Source: Acidobacteriota bacterium
GTDB lineage: Bacteria; Acidobacteriota; Vicinamibacteria; Vicinamibacterales; SCN-69-37
DNA length: 42,123 nucleotides
Direction: 5' to 3'
Assembly (NCBI GenBank): GCA_005799825.1
Contig: SYFT01000007.1
Span: forward strand, 1-42,123
In this document: piece after piece, positions 16,817-27,183 of the stretch
How the letters are laid out: the number at the start of each line of letters is the position of its first letter
Numbering within the stretch: the stretch's first letter is position 1
The notes under the pieces: model-generated
Seen by the model: only the letters and a program-made list of their open reading frames with translations
Database searches by the model: none
What the model was told of the DNA's origin: nothing
Translations under genes and position numbers: made by a program

Positions 16817-16834
16817 CCCGGACTCCGGACGTCG

Positions 16835-19822
16835 TTATCTGTTGATCTCGTTCAGCATCGGATCCGCACGCACGGTGATCGCGCTCGTGTAGGTCTGACC
16901 GTTTGCCGTCATCGTGACGCGGTATGTGCCTGGCGTGACGCCAGCGGCTCCACCGCCGCCACCAAAGCCACCACCACCACCACCACGCCCGCCGGCGACC
17001 GGCGCCGGGTTGGGCGCGAGGAGACAGGGGCCGCCAAAAGCGGCGCCGCGTCCACCGCCGAAGCCACCACCACCGGCTTGGGGCGCGGGCGCTCCAGCGG
17101 GGGTGTTCCACCGCATCGCCCACTCCACCTTTTGGACGCCAGCCTTGGCTGGGAAGGACGCCGAGCAGGTATTGCGACCTGCCGCGTCGCTCACCTCGAA
17201 TTTGACTTCGCCGGTCACGCGATCACTTAGGTAGTAGTTGATCGCCGCATTCCGGCTCGGGTTTTGTCCGATGAACGAGATCTCACCGCCGTTGTGCTGC
17301 GGCTGGATGTTGAGCCACTGCGTCGCGACGCGGTTGTCGAACAAGTGCGCGGCTGCGCTGCGCACGGCCGGTGTCATCTGCTGGAGTGGCGTGATGTCGT
17401 CCATGACCCAGATGCCGCGCCCGTGTGTGCCGGCGATGAGGTCGCCGTCGCGCGGATGAATGAGCAGGTCGTGCACGGCTACCGTCGGCAGATTGTTGTT
17501 CAGCCGTTGCCATGCCTGGCCGCCGTTCAGCGAATAAAACGCAGCGAACTCCGAGCCGGCGAAAAGCAAGTCGGGGTTCTTCGGGTCCTGCTTCACCACG
17601 TACATCGGGTGGCCATCGGGGATGTTGCCCGTGATGTTCGTCCACGTCTTGCCGAAGTCCGTCGTCTTATAGACGAACGGTTTATACATGGCAAACCGGT
17701 GCCCAGTGACGGTGGCGAACGCCGTGCCGTTGGTGTGCTTGGACGCTTCGACACGGCTCACCCAGATGTCCGGACGCGAGTTGCCCGGCATCCCGGCGGT
17801 GCCCACCTTCGCCCAGGTCTTGCCGTAGTCGCGTGTCACCTGGATGTTGCCATCGTCGGTGCCGATCCAGACCTGACCGGGTTCGACGGTGGATTCCGAG
17901 ATCGTAATGATCGTCGCGTGGTACTCGGCGCCGCCACCGGGGTTTTCGTCGGGCGTCATGCCGCCAGAGAGCCGGCTGGTGCGCTCGGGATCGTTCTGCG
18001 TCAAGTCTGGGCTGATGAGCCGGTAGGTGGCGCCGCCGTCGAGCGACATGATCAGGTGGTTGGACCCGATCATGATGGCCTTCGGATTGTGCGGCGACAG
18101 GATGAACGGCGTGGACCAGTTGTAGCGAAGCGGTCCCATCTGCTGCGGCTGCACGCCCCAGTTCAGGGCTTCCGCCTTCTTCTCCATCTCGGGCGTGATG
18201 TATTCGTTCCAGTTCGAGATGTTCGTCTTGCTCGGGCGAATGCTGGTGCGCGACCGCGTCTCGGCGTCCGATCGCCCGATGTTGCCGCCTTGTCGATCCG
18301 GTTGCGACTCGGAATAAATGTTTCGATAGTTGGTCGGGTCCTGTTGTGTGTGGTAGCCGTCACCGCCCGAGATATTGAACCAGTCACTCAGGTAGATGCC
18401 CTGCGCGCGGGTGGCCGACGGACCGCACGAGCTGCCGGCATCCTGCAGGCCGCCGCACAGGTAGTACGGCTCACGCATGTCGGCGGAAATTGAATAGTAC
18501 TGGGTGACGTTCAGGTTCTCGAATCGGTGGTCATTCACGCCATCGTCGTGCGTCAGATTGAGTCCGCCGTCGCTGCCGATGTAGTAGCGATTCTTGTTGT
18601 GCGGGTCGAGCCACATCGCGTGCCAGCAGTGGCCGCCGTTGCCACCGCCGCCACCGACGAATGTCTTGCCGCCATCACGCGAGCGGCGATAGCCGATGTT
18701 GTAGCTGAAGATGTACTTGTCGTCGAGCGGGCTGATCCCGATGTGGTTGTAATAGAAGGGGCGGGTGAGATAGCGGTCGAGGAACGTCCACGTATCGCCG
18801 CCATTCTCGGTGCGGTAGATGCCGGCGCCGAGCTTGGTCATATCGGCGTACTCAGGGTTCGGCGTGCCGCCGCCACCGCCGCCTCGTCCACCACCTCCGC
18901 CCGCCTGCGCGGGCTGGCCCGGCGTGGGCAGCGTGGCCGGCGGCTGGAAGCCGTGCTCGATGTGCGCCATCAAAACCTTCGGGTTGGAGCGTGCGATGGC
19001 CAGGCCAATCTTGCCCATGTCGCCGGCCGGCAGCGTGTTCGTCAGCTTCTTCCAGTTGCGTCCGCCATTCGTGCTCTTGAAGATGCCGCTGTTGGGACCG
19101 CCGCTGTTCAGGCGCCACGGGTAACGGATGCGCTGCCAGAATGAGACATACAGAATCTCGGGGTTGCTCGGATCCATCACCATGTCGATGGCGCCCGTCT
19201 GCGGGTCGTTCGGCAACCCTTCGGTCTGCTTCACCCAGGTCGTGCCGCCATCAGTGGTCTTGAAGACACCGCGGCTGCCGATGGGACCGTAGATGTTGCC
19301 GATGGCCGCCACATAAACCGTGTTCGGATCTTTCGGGTGCAGGATGATCTTGCCGATGTTGAACGAGTCCTTGAGGCCCACGTTTGTGAACGTGGTACCG
19401 CCGTCGGTGGACTTGTACACGCCGTCGCCCCATGCGGCGGAGTTGCGACCGCATTCTTCACCGGTGCCCACCCAGATGATGTTGGGGTTGGTCTGATTGA
19501 TTTTCACGTCGCCGATTGATGCGGCGCCGTACTTGTCGAAGATGGGGGTCCAGGCGGCGCCGGCACTGGTGGACTTGAACACACCACCCGACGCCGATCC
19601 GACGATGACATGCGCGAAGTCATTTTCGAGCGCGTCAACCGACGAGATGCGACCGACAAGGTTGGCGTTGCCAACATTGCGCCAGCGCAGATCCTGAATC
19701 ATCGGATCTGCGGTTGAGGCCGGCTGCGCCGACAGTGTGGTACCGGAGGAGGCGAGCGCGACCACTGCGGCCACCAGGCCTGCGGCAGCGACACGTATCC
19801 GGGACATGGGGGTAACGGGCAT
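16835..19822 (-). CDS. Secreted VPS10/sortilin-like BNR-repeat protein
   Basis: A 995-residue exported protein. ATG 19822 is preceded by AAGGAG at a 10-nt spacing and gives a signal peptide (RVAAAGLVAAVVALASSGTT, cleaved near LSAQ). The open frame continues to 20302 but that part overlaps rdgB. About ten BNR/Asp-box motifs are visible: STDGGTTFTN, TTDGGTTWVK, STNGGRNWKK, TENGGDTWTF, SRDGGKTFVG, SLDGGATYRL, TRDYGKTWAK, TTDFGKTWTN and SLNGGQAWQR among them, implying a large ten-bladed VPS10-type propeller. The last 200 residues form beta domains broken by two Gly-rich stretches. Proteins of this family are often annotated as glycosyl hydrolases, but no catalytic residues can be identified; a binding role is as likely. 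Confidence 0.85.
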   Translation of the reverse strand: MPVTPMSRIRVAAAGLVAAVVALASSGTTLSAQPASTADPMIQDLRWRNVGNANLVGRISSVDALENDFAHVIVGSASGGVFKSTSAGAAWTPIFDKYGAASIGDVKINQTNPNIIWVGTGEECGRNSAAWGDGVYKSTDGGTTFTNVGLKDSFNIGKIILHPKDPNTVYVAAIGNIYGPIGSRGVFKTTDGGTTWVKQTEGLPNDPQTGAIDMVMDPSNPEILYVSFWQRIRYPWRLNSGGPNSGIFKSTNGGRNWKKLTNTLPAGDMGKIGLAIARSNPKVLMAHIEHGFQPPATLPTPGQPAQAGGGGGRGGGGGGTPNPEYADMTKLGAGIYRTENGGDTWTFLDRYLTRPFYYNHIGISPLDDKYIFSYNIGYRRSRDGGKTFVGGGGGNGGHCWHAMWLDPHNKNRYYIGSDGGLNLTHDDGVNDHRFENLNVTQYYSISADMREPYYLCGGLQDAGSSCGPSATRAQGIYLSDWFNISGGDGYHTQQDPTNYRNIYSESQPDRQGGNIGRSDAETRSRTSIRPSKTNISNWNEYITPEMEKKAEALNWGVQPQQMGPLRYNWSTPFILSPHNPKAIMIGSNHLIMSLDGGATYRLISPDLTQNDPERTSRLSGGMTPDENPGGGAEYHATIITISESTVEPGQVWIGTDDGNIQVTRDYGKTWAKVGTAGMPGNSRPDIWVSRVEASKHTNGTAFATVTGHRFAMYKPFVYKTTDFGKTWTNITGNIPDGHPMYVVKQDPKNPDLLFAGSEFAAFYSLNGGQAWQRLNNNLPTVAVHDLLIHPRDGDLIAGTHGRGIWVMDDITPLQQMTPAVRSAAAHLFDNRVATQWLNIQPQHNGGEISFIGQNPSRNAAINYYLSDRVTGEVKFEVSDAAGRNTCSASFPAKAGVQKVEWAMRWNTPAGAPAPQAGGGGFGGGRGAAFGGPCLLAPNPAPVAGGRGGGGGGFGGGGGAAGVTPGTYRVTMTANGQTYTSAITVRADPMLNEINR

Positions 19823-19862
19823 AAATCTCTTTCTCCTTGCGGCGAGAGGCCGACCGACAGTG

Positions 19863-19891
19863 GGAATAGGGAACCGCGCGGATTGTGCCAA
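19863..19891 (-). promoter_or_regulatory. Sigma70-like promoter of the VPS10 gene
   Basis: On the minus strand TTGGCA (19886-19891) and TATTCC (19863-19868) are separated by exactly 17 bp. Transcription would start near 19856, giving a leader of about 34 nt that contains the AAGGAG site before ATG 19822. It is the only promoter in the window where I see a fair -35 as well as a -10. Confidence 0.5.
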
Positions 19892-19913
19892 AAATGAACG
19901 TAAACGTCCAGCC

Positions 19914-20525
19914 TCACGGGCTTGAGGAATCCCTCTTGAGGCCCCCGTGCTCAACCCATTGTCGAAACAGGGTGATCGCCTGGCCTCGATGCGCGACGGC
20001 GAGTTTCTCCCCGTCGCCGACTTCACCGAACGTCCTGGCGTAAGGCGGGTAGTAGAAGACCGGGTCATAACCGAATCCGTTCGTGCCTTGCGCCTCGGGC
20101 CAGATTTCCCCTTCGATCGTGGACACGGTTTCAAATAACACCCGCCCAGTACTGCCGTTAACCACTGCGACCGCACACACATAGCGGCACGACCAGGGTC
20201 GTCTGTGTGTGGAGAGCTCTTTCCACAAGTTGGCGAACTTGTCGGGATACGTGGCACCCGGGTATCGGGCGCTGTGGACGCCCGGCCGTCCTCCGAGCGC
20301 ATCCACCGCCAGGCCTGAGTCTTCGGCGAGGGTCACCATGCCGGTGGCGCCGGCATAGGCGTGCGCCTTGATGCGGGCGTTTTCCACGAAGGTCGCGCCG
20401 GTTTCGTCGGGTTCCGGTACCGGCCCCACGTCGTTGAGCAAGCAAATGGACAGCGGAAGGCCGGCCAGCAGGATTCGGATTTCCCGCAGTTTCCCTTCGT
20501 TCGTACTGGCAATGAGCAGCGGCAT
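19914..20525 (-). CDS. rdgB: XTP/dITP (non-canonical purine NTP) pyrophosphatase, RdgB/HAM1 family
   Basis: A 203-residue Ham1-family enzyme that hydrolyses XTP, dITP and ITP to monophosphates and keeps them out of nucleic acids. Visible motifs are IASTNEGKLREI at the N-terminus (SxNxxK, triphosphate contact), ETGATFVENARIKAHAYA, LAEDSGLAVDALGGRPGVHS and GTNGFGYDPVFY with the following AHRGQAI. Length is normal (about 190-205). The start ATG 20525 is preceded by AAGG with no gap, which is a poor Shine-Dalgarno. In many bacteria it sits right after rph; here it is separated from rph by the oppositely oriented metalloprotease gene. Confidence 0.92.
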   Translation of the reverse strand: MPLLIASTNEGKLREIRILLAGLPLSICLLNDVGPVPEPDETGATFVENARIKAHAYAGATGMVTLAEDSGLAVDALGGRPGVHSARYPGATYPDKFANLWKELSTHRRPWSCRYVCAVAVVNGSTGRVLFETVSTIEGEIWPEAQGTNGFGYDPVFYYPPYARTFGEVGDGEKLAVAHRGQAITLFRQWVEHGGLKRDSSSP

Positions 20526-20540
20526 CCTTGTGTGGCAGCA

Positions 20541-20548
20541 GGTATAAT
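20541..20548. promoter_or_regulatory. Shared -10 region between rdgB (-) and metalloprotease (+)
   Basis: The plus strand reads a perfect TATAAT (20543-20548). The minus strand of the same core reads TATACC (20546-20541). The plus promoter gives a leader of about 36 nt with GGGAGGAG before ATG 20591; the minus promoter would start about 9 nt ahead of rdgB ATG 20525. No good -35 is seen on either side. Confidence 0.45.
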
Positions 20549-20590
20549 CCCGCAGGTCCCTCGGTGATTTCTTCGGGAGGAGTTTCTCAC

Positions 20591-23176
<2,586 letters not shown>

Positions 23177-23217
23177 GACACTCGTCGGGGTCCGGGAGTC
23201 CCGGAGTCGAACGCACA

Positions 23218-23261
23218 AAAAGGGTCCGAGGGTGCGGCTTGCCGCCTCCTCGGACCCTTTT
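23218..23261. terminator. Bidirectional terminator after the metalloprotease gene and rph
   Basis: AAAAGGGTCCGAGG (23218-23231) pairs perfectly with CCTCGGACCCTTTT (23248-23261). An inner GCGGC / GCCGC stem (23234-23238, 23241-23245) extends it. The T-run on one strand and A-run on the other make it an intrinsic terminator for both convergent genes. Confidence 0.8.
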
Positions 23262-23270
23262 CATTTTCCC

Positions 23271-23318
23271 AGGACTCCAGGACTCCAGGACTCCAGGACT
23301 CCAGGACTTCAGGACTCC
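23271..23318. repeat. Tandem repeat of an 8-bp unit, six copies
   Basis: The unit AGGACTCC is repeated six times; copy five differs by one base (AGGACTTC). It fills the space between the terminator and the rph stop codon. Related words occur just upstream (TCCGGGAGTCCCG at 23191-23203) and at the feo/VPS10 junction (same 13-mer reversed at 16810-16822; GAAGTCCT at 16763-16770). It may be a slippage-prone spacer or part of a dispersed family. Confidence 0.85.
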
Positions 23319-23320
23319 GA

Positions 23321-24049
23321 CTACGCGAGTATCCCGCCGACGATCTCCCTCTGCTTCGCGATGAGCGCGTCGATGCCCTTGTCTGCGAGCGAGAGGAGCG
23401 CGTCGAGTTGGGCGCGGTCGAACGGCTCGGTCTCCGCCGTGCCCTGCAGTTCGATGAACTTGCCGCCTGACGTCTTGATCACGTTCATGTCCACCTCGGC
23501 GGCCGAGTCTTCTTTGTAGGCTAGGTCGAGCAATGCCGTCTGCTGCACGATGCCGACACTGGTGGCGGCGACGTAGTCGGTGACCGGAATGGTCTTGATC
23601 GCCCCCTGCGTGCGCAGGCGATCGAGCGCGAGTACCAGCGCGACAAAGCCCCCCGTGATCGATGCCGTGCGTGTGCCGCCATCGGCATGGATGACGTCGC
23701 AGTCGATCCAGACCGTCCGTTCGCCCAGTGCCTTGAGCGCCATCACCGATCGCAGCGAACGTCCGATCAGTCGCTGGATGTCCTGCGTGCGGCCACCGAC
23801 CTTGCCCGCAGTGGACTCGCGCTGCGTCCGCGTGGATGTGGCCCGCGGCAACATGCCGTATTCGGCTGTCACCCAACCCTTGCCAGTGCCCCGCATGAAC
23901 GGCGGTACGCGGTCTTCGATCGACGCGGTGCAGATCACACGAGTCTGACCCACCTCAATCAGGACAGATCCTTCGGCATGCACCAGCACGTTGGGGGTAA
24001 TGGTTGTGGGGCGCAACGCATCAGCGGCGCGCCCATTCAGTCGTGTCAT
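23321..24049 (-). CDS. rph: Ribonuclease PH
   Basis: A 242-residue phosphorolytic 3'-5' exoribonuclease that trims tRNA 3' ends. Motifs fit the family throughout: [80 protein letters not shown] and [22 protein letters not shown] place the start at ATG 24049 because [14 protein letters not shown] aligns with the normal RNase PH N-terminus and AGGAG lies 4 nt upstream. ATG 24073 overlapping the gerM-like stop is an alternative adding eight residues. It is downstream of the GerMN gene in the same transcript. The stop (TAG) directly abuts the tandem repeat. Confidence 0.95.
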   Translation of the reverse strand: MTRLNGRAADALRPTTITPNVLVHAEGSVLIEVGQTRVICTASIEDRVPPFMRGTGKGWVTAEYGMLPRATSTRTQRESTAGKVGGRTQDIQRLIGRSLRSVMALKALGERTVWIDCDVIHADGGTRTASITGGFVALVLALDRLRTQGAIKTIPVTDYVAATSVGIVQQTALLDLAYKEDSAAEVDMNVIKTSGGKFIELQGTAETEPFDRAQLDALLSLADKGIDALIAKQREIVGGILA

Positions 24050-24072
24050 GAAGCTCCTATCCAAATTGGTCA

Positions 24073-24672
24073 TCAGGGCGTGCGTTGCACCCAGCGTGTC
24101 CCGCGCCGCAGCGGGTGCCGCAGGTCGAGGTGTCCCACCAGCGTATCAACTTCGTGGCCGTCCACCAGAATCTGCACGGCCGTGACCCCGGGCAGGTTCA
24201 CTGTCACAGCATTCACGATCGCGTACACCGTCAGCAGCTCGTGCAGGGATCCTCCCGGGTGGCCGGTCACAACGTCGCGACTGAGGTCGACGTAGGCCTC
24301 GCCGCGACTGGTGAGGAACAACGCGCGTAATGTCACGCCAGGTGGAATCGCCGACGCGTGTCCCTGCGGGGCGGCGGCCAGTTGGCGTTCGACGATGCGG
24401 CGAGCCTGATCGGCGGGCGATGCGGCGTAGAGGACGTCCTGATCGACTGCGATGAGGCCATCGCCGCCTGGCGCCACGTAGAACAGCGAGGCCGAGATTC
24501 GTCGCGCATCGCCGGGCGCCCCGTCGGCGGCGGTGGCTGTGGCCGCCGCACCGTCACGCGTGCGCCTGTCCATCAGCCAGCCGGGCCGCCACAGCGTTAC
24601 CAGCCAGACGCCAAGCGCGGCACCCGCGACCGCCAGCCCAAGGTAGCCCCAAAGCCGCCGGGTGAGCGTCAA
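24073..24672 (-). CDS. GerMN-domain membrane-anchored protein
   Basis: A 199-residue protein with an N-terminal signal anchor ([20 protein letters not shown]) and a GerMN domain from about residue 60 ([77 protein letters not shown]). GerMN domains are found in GerM-like lipoproteins and act outside the membrane, probably on peptidoglycan or cell-wall complexes. In Bacillus subtilis gerM, rph and ysnA (rdgB) are adjacent; the same order is kept here for gerM-rph. The gene overlaps the upstream amidase by 4 nt (ATGA at 24669-24672), supporting a cell-wall role. It is not evidence for sporulation. Confidence 0.85.
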   Translation of the reverse strand: MTLTRRLWGYLGLAVAGAALGVWLVTLWRPGWLMDRRTRDGAAATATAADGAPGDARRISASLFYVAPGGDGLIAVDQDVLYAASPADQARRIVERQLAAAPQGHASAIPPGVTLRALFLTSRGEAYVDLSRDVVTGHPGGSLHELLTVYAIVNAVTVNLPGVTAVQILVDGHEVDTLVGHLDLRHPLRRGTRWVQRTP

Positions 24673-26153
24673 CGGTCGCCTCCGCCCGTCGCAGGCCAGC
24701 CGCCGCGCAATTCGCTGATGATGCTGACCAGAACCTCGGCGACCGCGCCCTGAAACACGCTGCTCGCCAGCAGTTCCGCGTCGAGCGGATTTGTGAGAAA
24801 GCCCATCTCCACCAGAATGGCGGGCATGTTGGCGCCCACCAGAACGCGCAGCGGCGCCTGATAAAACGGCACTGCCTGCGGGGGCAAGCCCGCATCGCCA
24901 AGCCGCGCGGCCAGCATGCCGCCCAACTGCGATGATCGATCCGCCTGCGGGATCTGCGCCAGCAGCCAGGGTACCGCACCGATCACCCGCATCCCGCCGC
25001 CCACCACAGGCACCGACGCATCGGAGTCTGTCCCCCCGAGCTGGGTGCCGCCACTCGACGCATACTCGGCCGGGTCAAGCGATTGCACCTGCCATCCACG
25101 CATCGCCGGTATGGGCGAGCCGTTGGCATGGAGGCTGATGAAAAGGTCGGCCTTGTTGTTATTCGCGAGTTCGGCGCGGCGATCGATCGCGACGTCGGTA
25201 TCCGAGTCGCGGGTCAGGATGACGCGCAGGCCAAACCGCGACTCCAGCATGCCCTTGAGCCGCTGGGCTACGGCAAGCGTGACCTGCTTTTCCTCAAGGC
25301 CCGATGCGCTGCGGCTGCCGGCGTCGGCTCCGCCATGGCCAGGGTCAATCACCACCGTGCGCATTGTACCGGGGCGATCAATCGACGGGGCGGAAACCAC
25401 CGGATCCGGTCGCACCTGTGCCACTGGGGAGGCCCCGAGCAGATCGAGCGTGATGTGTCCTAAATCCTGGGCGTCGGCCTGTCGCACGTTGGTTACGGTC
25501 GAGCCGAGTTCCACATACAGTGCCGGCCCATCGGCGCGCACAGTGGCCAGCCACTCCGCCGGCACCTGCACTAACGGCGTCAGATCGAGCGCGTCGGCCT
25601 GAAACCGGACCGTGACGAGATTTCCGTCGCGAGTGACCCGTGAGGTGGCGCCTGGCTCAACGGTGATGACGAGCCGACCGCCGCTGGCGGTGCGCTCGAA
25701 CTGCAGCACAACCCTGGGGACGACCGCGGTGCCCACCACGACAAGGCGGGATCCTCGCCGGATGTCGATCCGCCGGTCGAGCAAGTGGTCCAGCACCCGC
25801 AGAAAATCAATCGGCACGATCCAGGCTGCGCCGTCTTTGGTGACTGGCGCCGACAGCGAGACCAGGCGCCCGCCCGCCGAGACGGTCGCCTGCCCTTCCG
25901 TCAGCGCCACTCGCTGCGCGCCGACCGCCAGCACCACCCCGCCGGTGCGCGCATCTTCGCGCATCGCGATATTGAAGAAGCGGGCCAGCGTGTCGAGTGC
26001 GACGAAGTCGGTGCCGCCCGACCCGCGCACCACCGGCAGAGTGCGCGTGCCGTCGGAACCGATCACCCGGTAGGGCGACGGCGCCTGGGCAGACGCGCTC
26101 GCCAGCATGAGACTGGACAGGATGATGACGATGGCCGTGCGGCGGAAGCGCAA
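24669..26153 (-). CDS. N-acetylmuramoyl-L-alanine amidase (Amidase_3) with AMIN-like domain
   Basis: A 494-residue exported cell-wall hydrolase. The C-terminal third is a zinc amidase_3 domain: VVIDPGHGGADAGSRSASGL (first His), EEKQVTLAVA (Glu), FISLHANGSPI (second His) and ILVEMGFLTN (catalytic Glu). It cleaves the bond between muramic acid and the stem peptide. The N-terminal half includes a copper-amine-oxidase-like beta domain (VALDTLARFFNIAMREDART) and an AMIN-like segment (VVLQFERTASGGRLVITV). The open frame extends to 26438 without meaning. TTG 26153 is preferred: it gives a signal peptide (FRRTAIVIILSSLMLASASA) and is 6 nt after a -10 box. The 3' end overlaps the GerMN start. Confidence 0.88.
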   Translation of the reverse strand: MRFRRTAIVIILSSLMLASASAQAPSPYRVIGSDGTRTLPVVRGSGGTDFVALDTLARFFNIAMREDARTGGVVLAVGAQRVALTEGQATVSAGGRLVSLSAPVTKDGAAWIVPIDFLRVLDHLLDRRIDIRRGSRLVVVGTAVVPRVVLQFERTASGGRLVITVEPGATSRVTRDGNLVTVRFQADALDLTPLVQVPAEWLATVRADGPALYVELGSTVTNVRQADAQDLGHITLDLLGASPVAQVRPDPVVSAPSIDRPGTMRTVVIDPGHGGADAGSRSASGLEEKQVTLAVAQRLKGMLESRFGLRVILTRDSDTDVAIDRRAELANNNKADLFISLHANGSPIPAMRGWQVQSLDPAEYASSGGTQLGGTDSDASVPVVGGGMRVIGAVPWLLAQIPQADRSSQLGGMLAARLGDAGLPPQAVPFYQAPLRVLVGANMPAILVEMGFLTNPLDAELLASSVFQGAVAEVLVSIISELRGGWPATGGGDR

Positions 26154-26159
26154 GTGTTC

Positions 26160-26165
26160 ATGATA
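26160..26165 (-). promoter_or_regulatory. -10 box TATCAT, leaderless promoter of the amidase operon
   Basis: Minus-strand TATCAT is followed by 6 nt (GAACAC) and TTG 26153. No Shine-Dalgarno fits in the gap. Exactly the same hexamer and spacing occur before the DUF1080 gene (30528-30533). It would drive amidase, gerM-like and rph. Confidence 0.5.
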
Positions 26166-26200
26166 ACAAGCAGGCCGCCACCGCTCTGGCCATAATCGGT

Positions 26201-27022
26201 GTGGAAGTGCGGCCTGATGCCACCGTGCCGACGGCGTGTCTGGACCCCAGCCAAATTGATCAGGTGGTGACGGATCTTGTCTCCAACGTCCGCGATGCGA
26301 TGCCCCACGGTGGAACGCTTCGCGTAGGCACGGCCACGGTGCAGGGGCCGATCGAGGGGACGAGTGTGCCGGTCGGCCAGTTTGTCGCCCTGTCGGTGGC
26401 CGACACCGGCACCGGTATTCCCCCCGAGATTCGGGCACAGGTCTTCGAACCCTTCTTCACGACGCAGCCGAAAGGACAAGGTAGCGGCCTGGGGCTGTCC
26501 ACGGCGTTCGGCATCGTCACCTAGTTCCAGGGGTGCCTGGAACTGTCTTTGCGGGTTGGACGTGGCACCGAGTTCACCTGTTACTTTCCCACCGTCGGGG
26601 CCCTCCTCGAGGACGAGCCCGCCGGGGCCCCGACGTTGCCGTCGGCGGACGGCCACGAAGTGGTGCTTGTTGTGGAGGACGAGCCGGCCGTGTGCGATGT
26701 GGCGCGCGCGACGCTGGAGCGTCAGGGCTACCGCGTGTTGACCGCTGCCAATGGCATCGAAGGGATGGCGGCGGCCGTAGCCGCCGCTGACGAACTCGAC
26801 ACCGTCGTCCCCGATATCGTGATGCCCGAGATGAGTGGATGGGAGATGGCCGGGCGCCTGCGCGAGGTGCAGCCCGAGCTCAAGATTCTCTTCACCTCCG
26901 ATTAAAATGAAGGGACGGCCAGCGCCGACGACTGAGTGGTGCAAGGTGTGCATTTCCTCACGAAGCCGCACCTCCCAGCGCACCTAACGCTGCGAGTCCG
27001 GCAGATGCTGGATTCACACTGA
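26201..27022 (+). pseudogene. Decayed hybrid sensor kinase tail: HATPase plus receiver
   Basis: A single reading frame from 26201 to 27022 encodes the end of a hybrid histidine kinase. The ATPase domain shows DPSQIDQVVTDLVSNVRDAM (N box), VADTGTGIPPEI (G1), FEPFFTT (F box) and GSGLGLSTAFGIVT (G2). The receiver shows VVLVVEDEPAVCDVARATLE, PDIVMPEMSGWEM with the acceptor Asp and, after two stops, VHFLTKPHLP. The frame is never shifted but carries three stops: TAG 26522-26524, TAA 26903-26905 and TGA 26933-26935. The first probably replaces the CAG of the usual FGIVTQSGG. Sensor and dimerisation domains are missing; the 5' end stops at the divergent amidase promoter. Probably non-functional. Confidence 0.8.
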
Positions 27023-27183
27023 TTCCCGACTGATTTCTCCCACTGTTTTGGTGCCAGCTGCGCCTCGAATTGCTCGTGATGCTCGGCCGGTTCCCGAGGT
27101 GATAGCAGGCAGCAGTCCGTCGGTCCGTCGGTCGATGGGTTCTCGGTGGCGCTTCGCGCGACTATGCGACACTGGGCGACGTC

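Noticed and set aside
17264-18493. Open frame of 409 codons on the plus strand, antisense to the VPS10 gene
   Set aside because: Composition is Arg/Val/His-rich low order with no recognisable domain, while the minus strand has ten BNR repeats.
23271-23318. CRISPR array
   Set aside because: The 8-bp units are contiguous without spacers and no cas gene is near; it is a simple tandem repeat.
26524-26547. Small palindrome insertion as the cause of the first stop in the kinase remnant
   Set aside because: The segment between the G2 box and the following strand has the usual length, so a C-to-T change in CAG explains the TAG better than an insertion.
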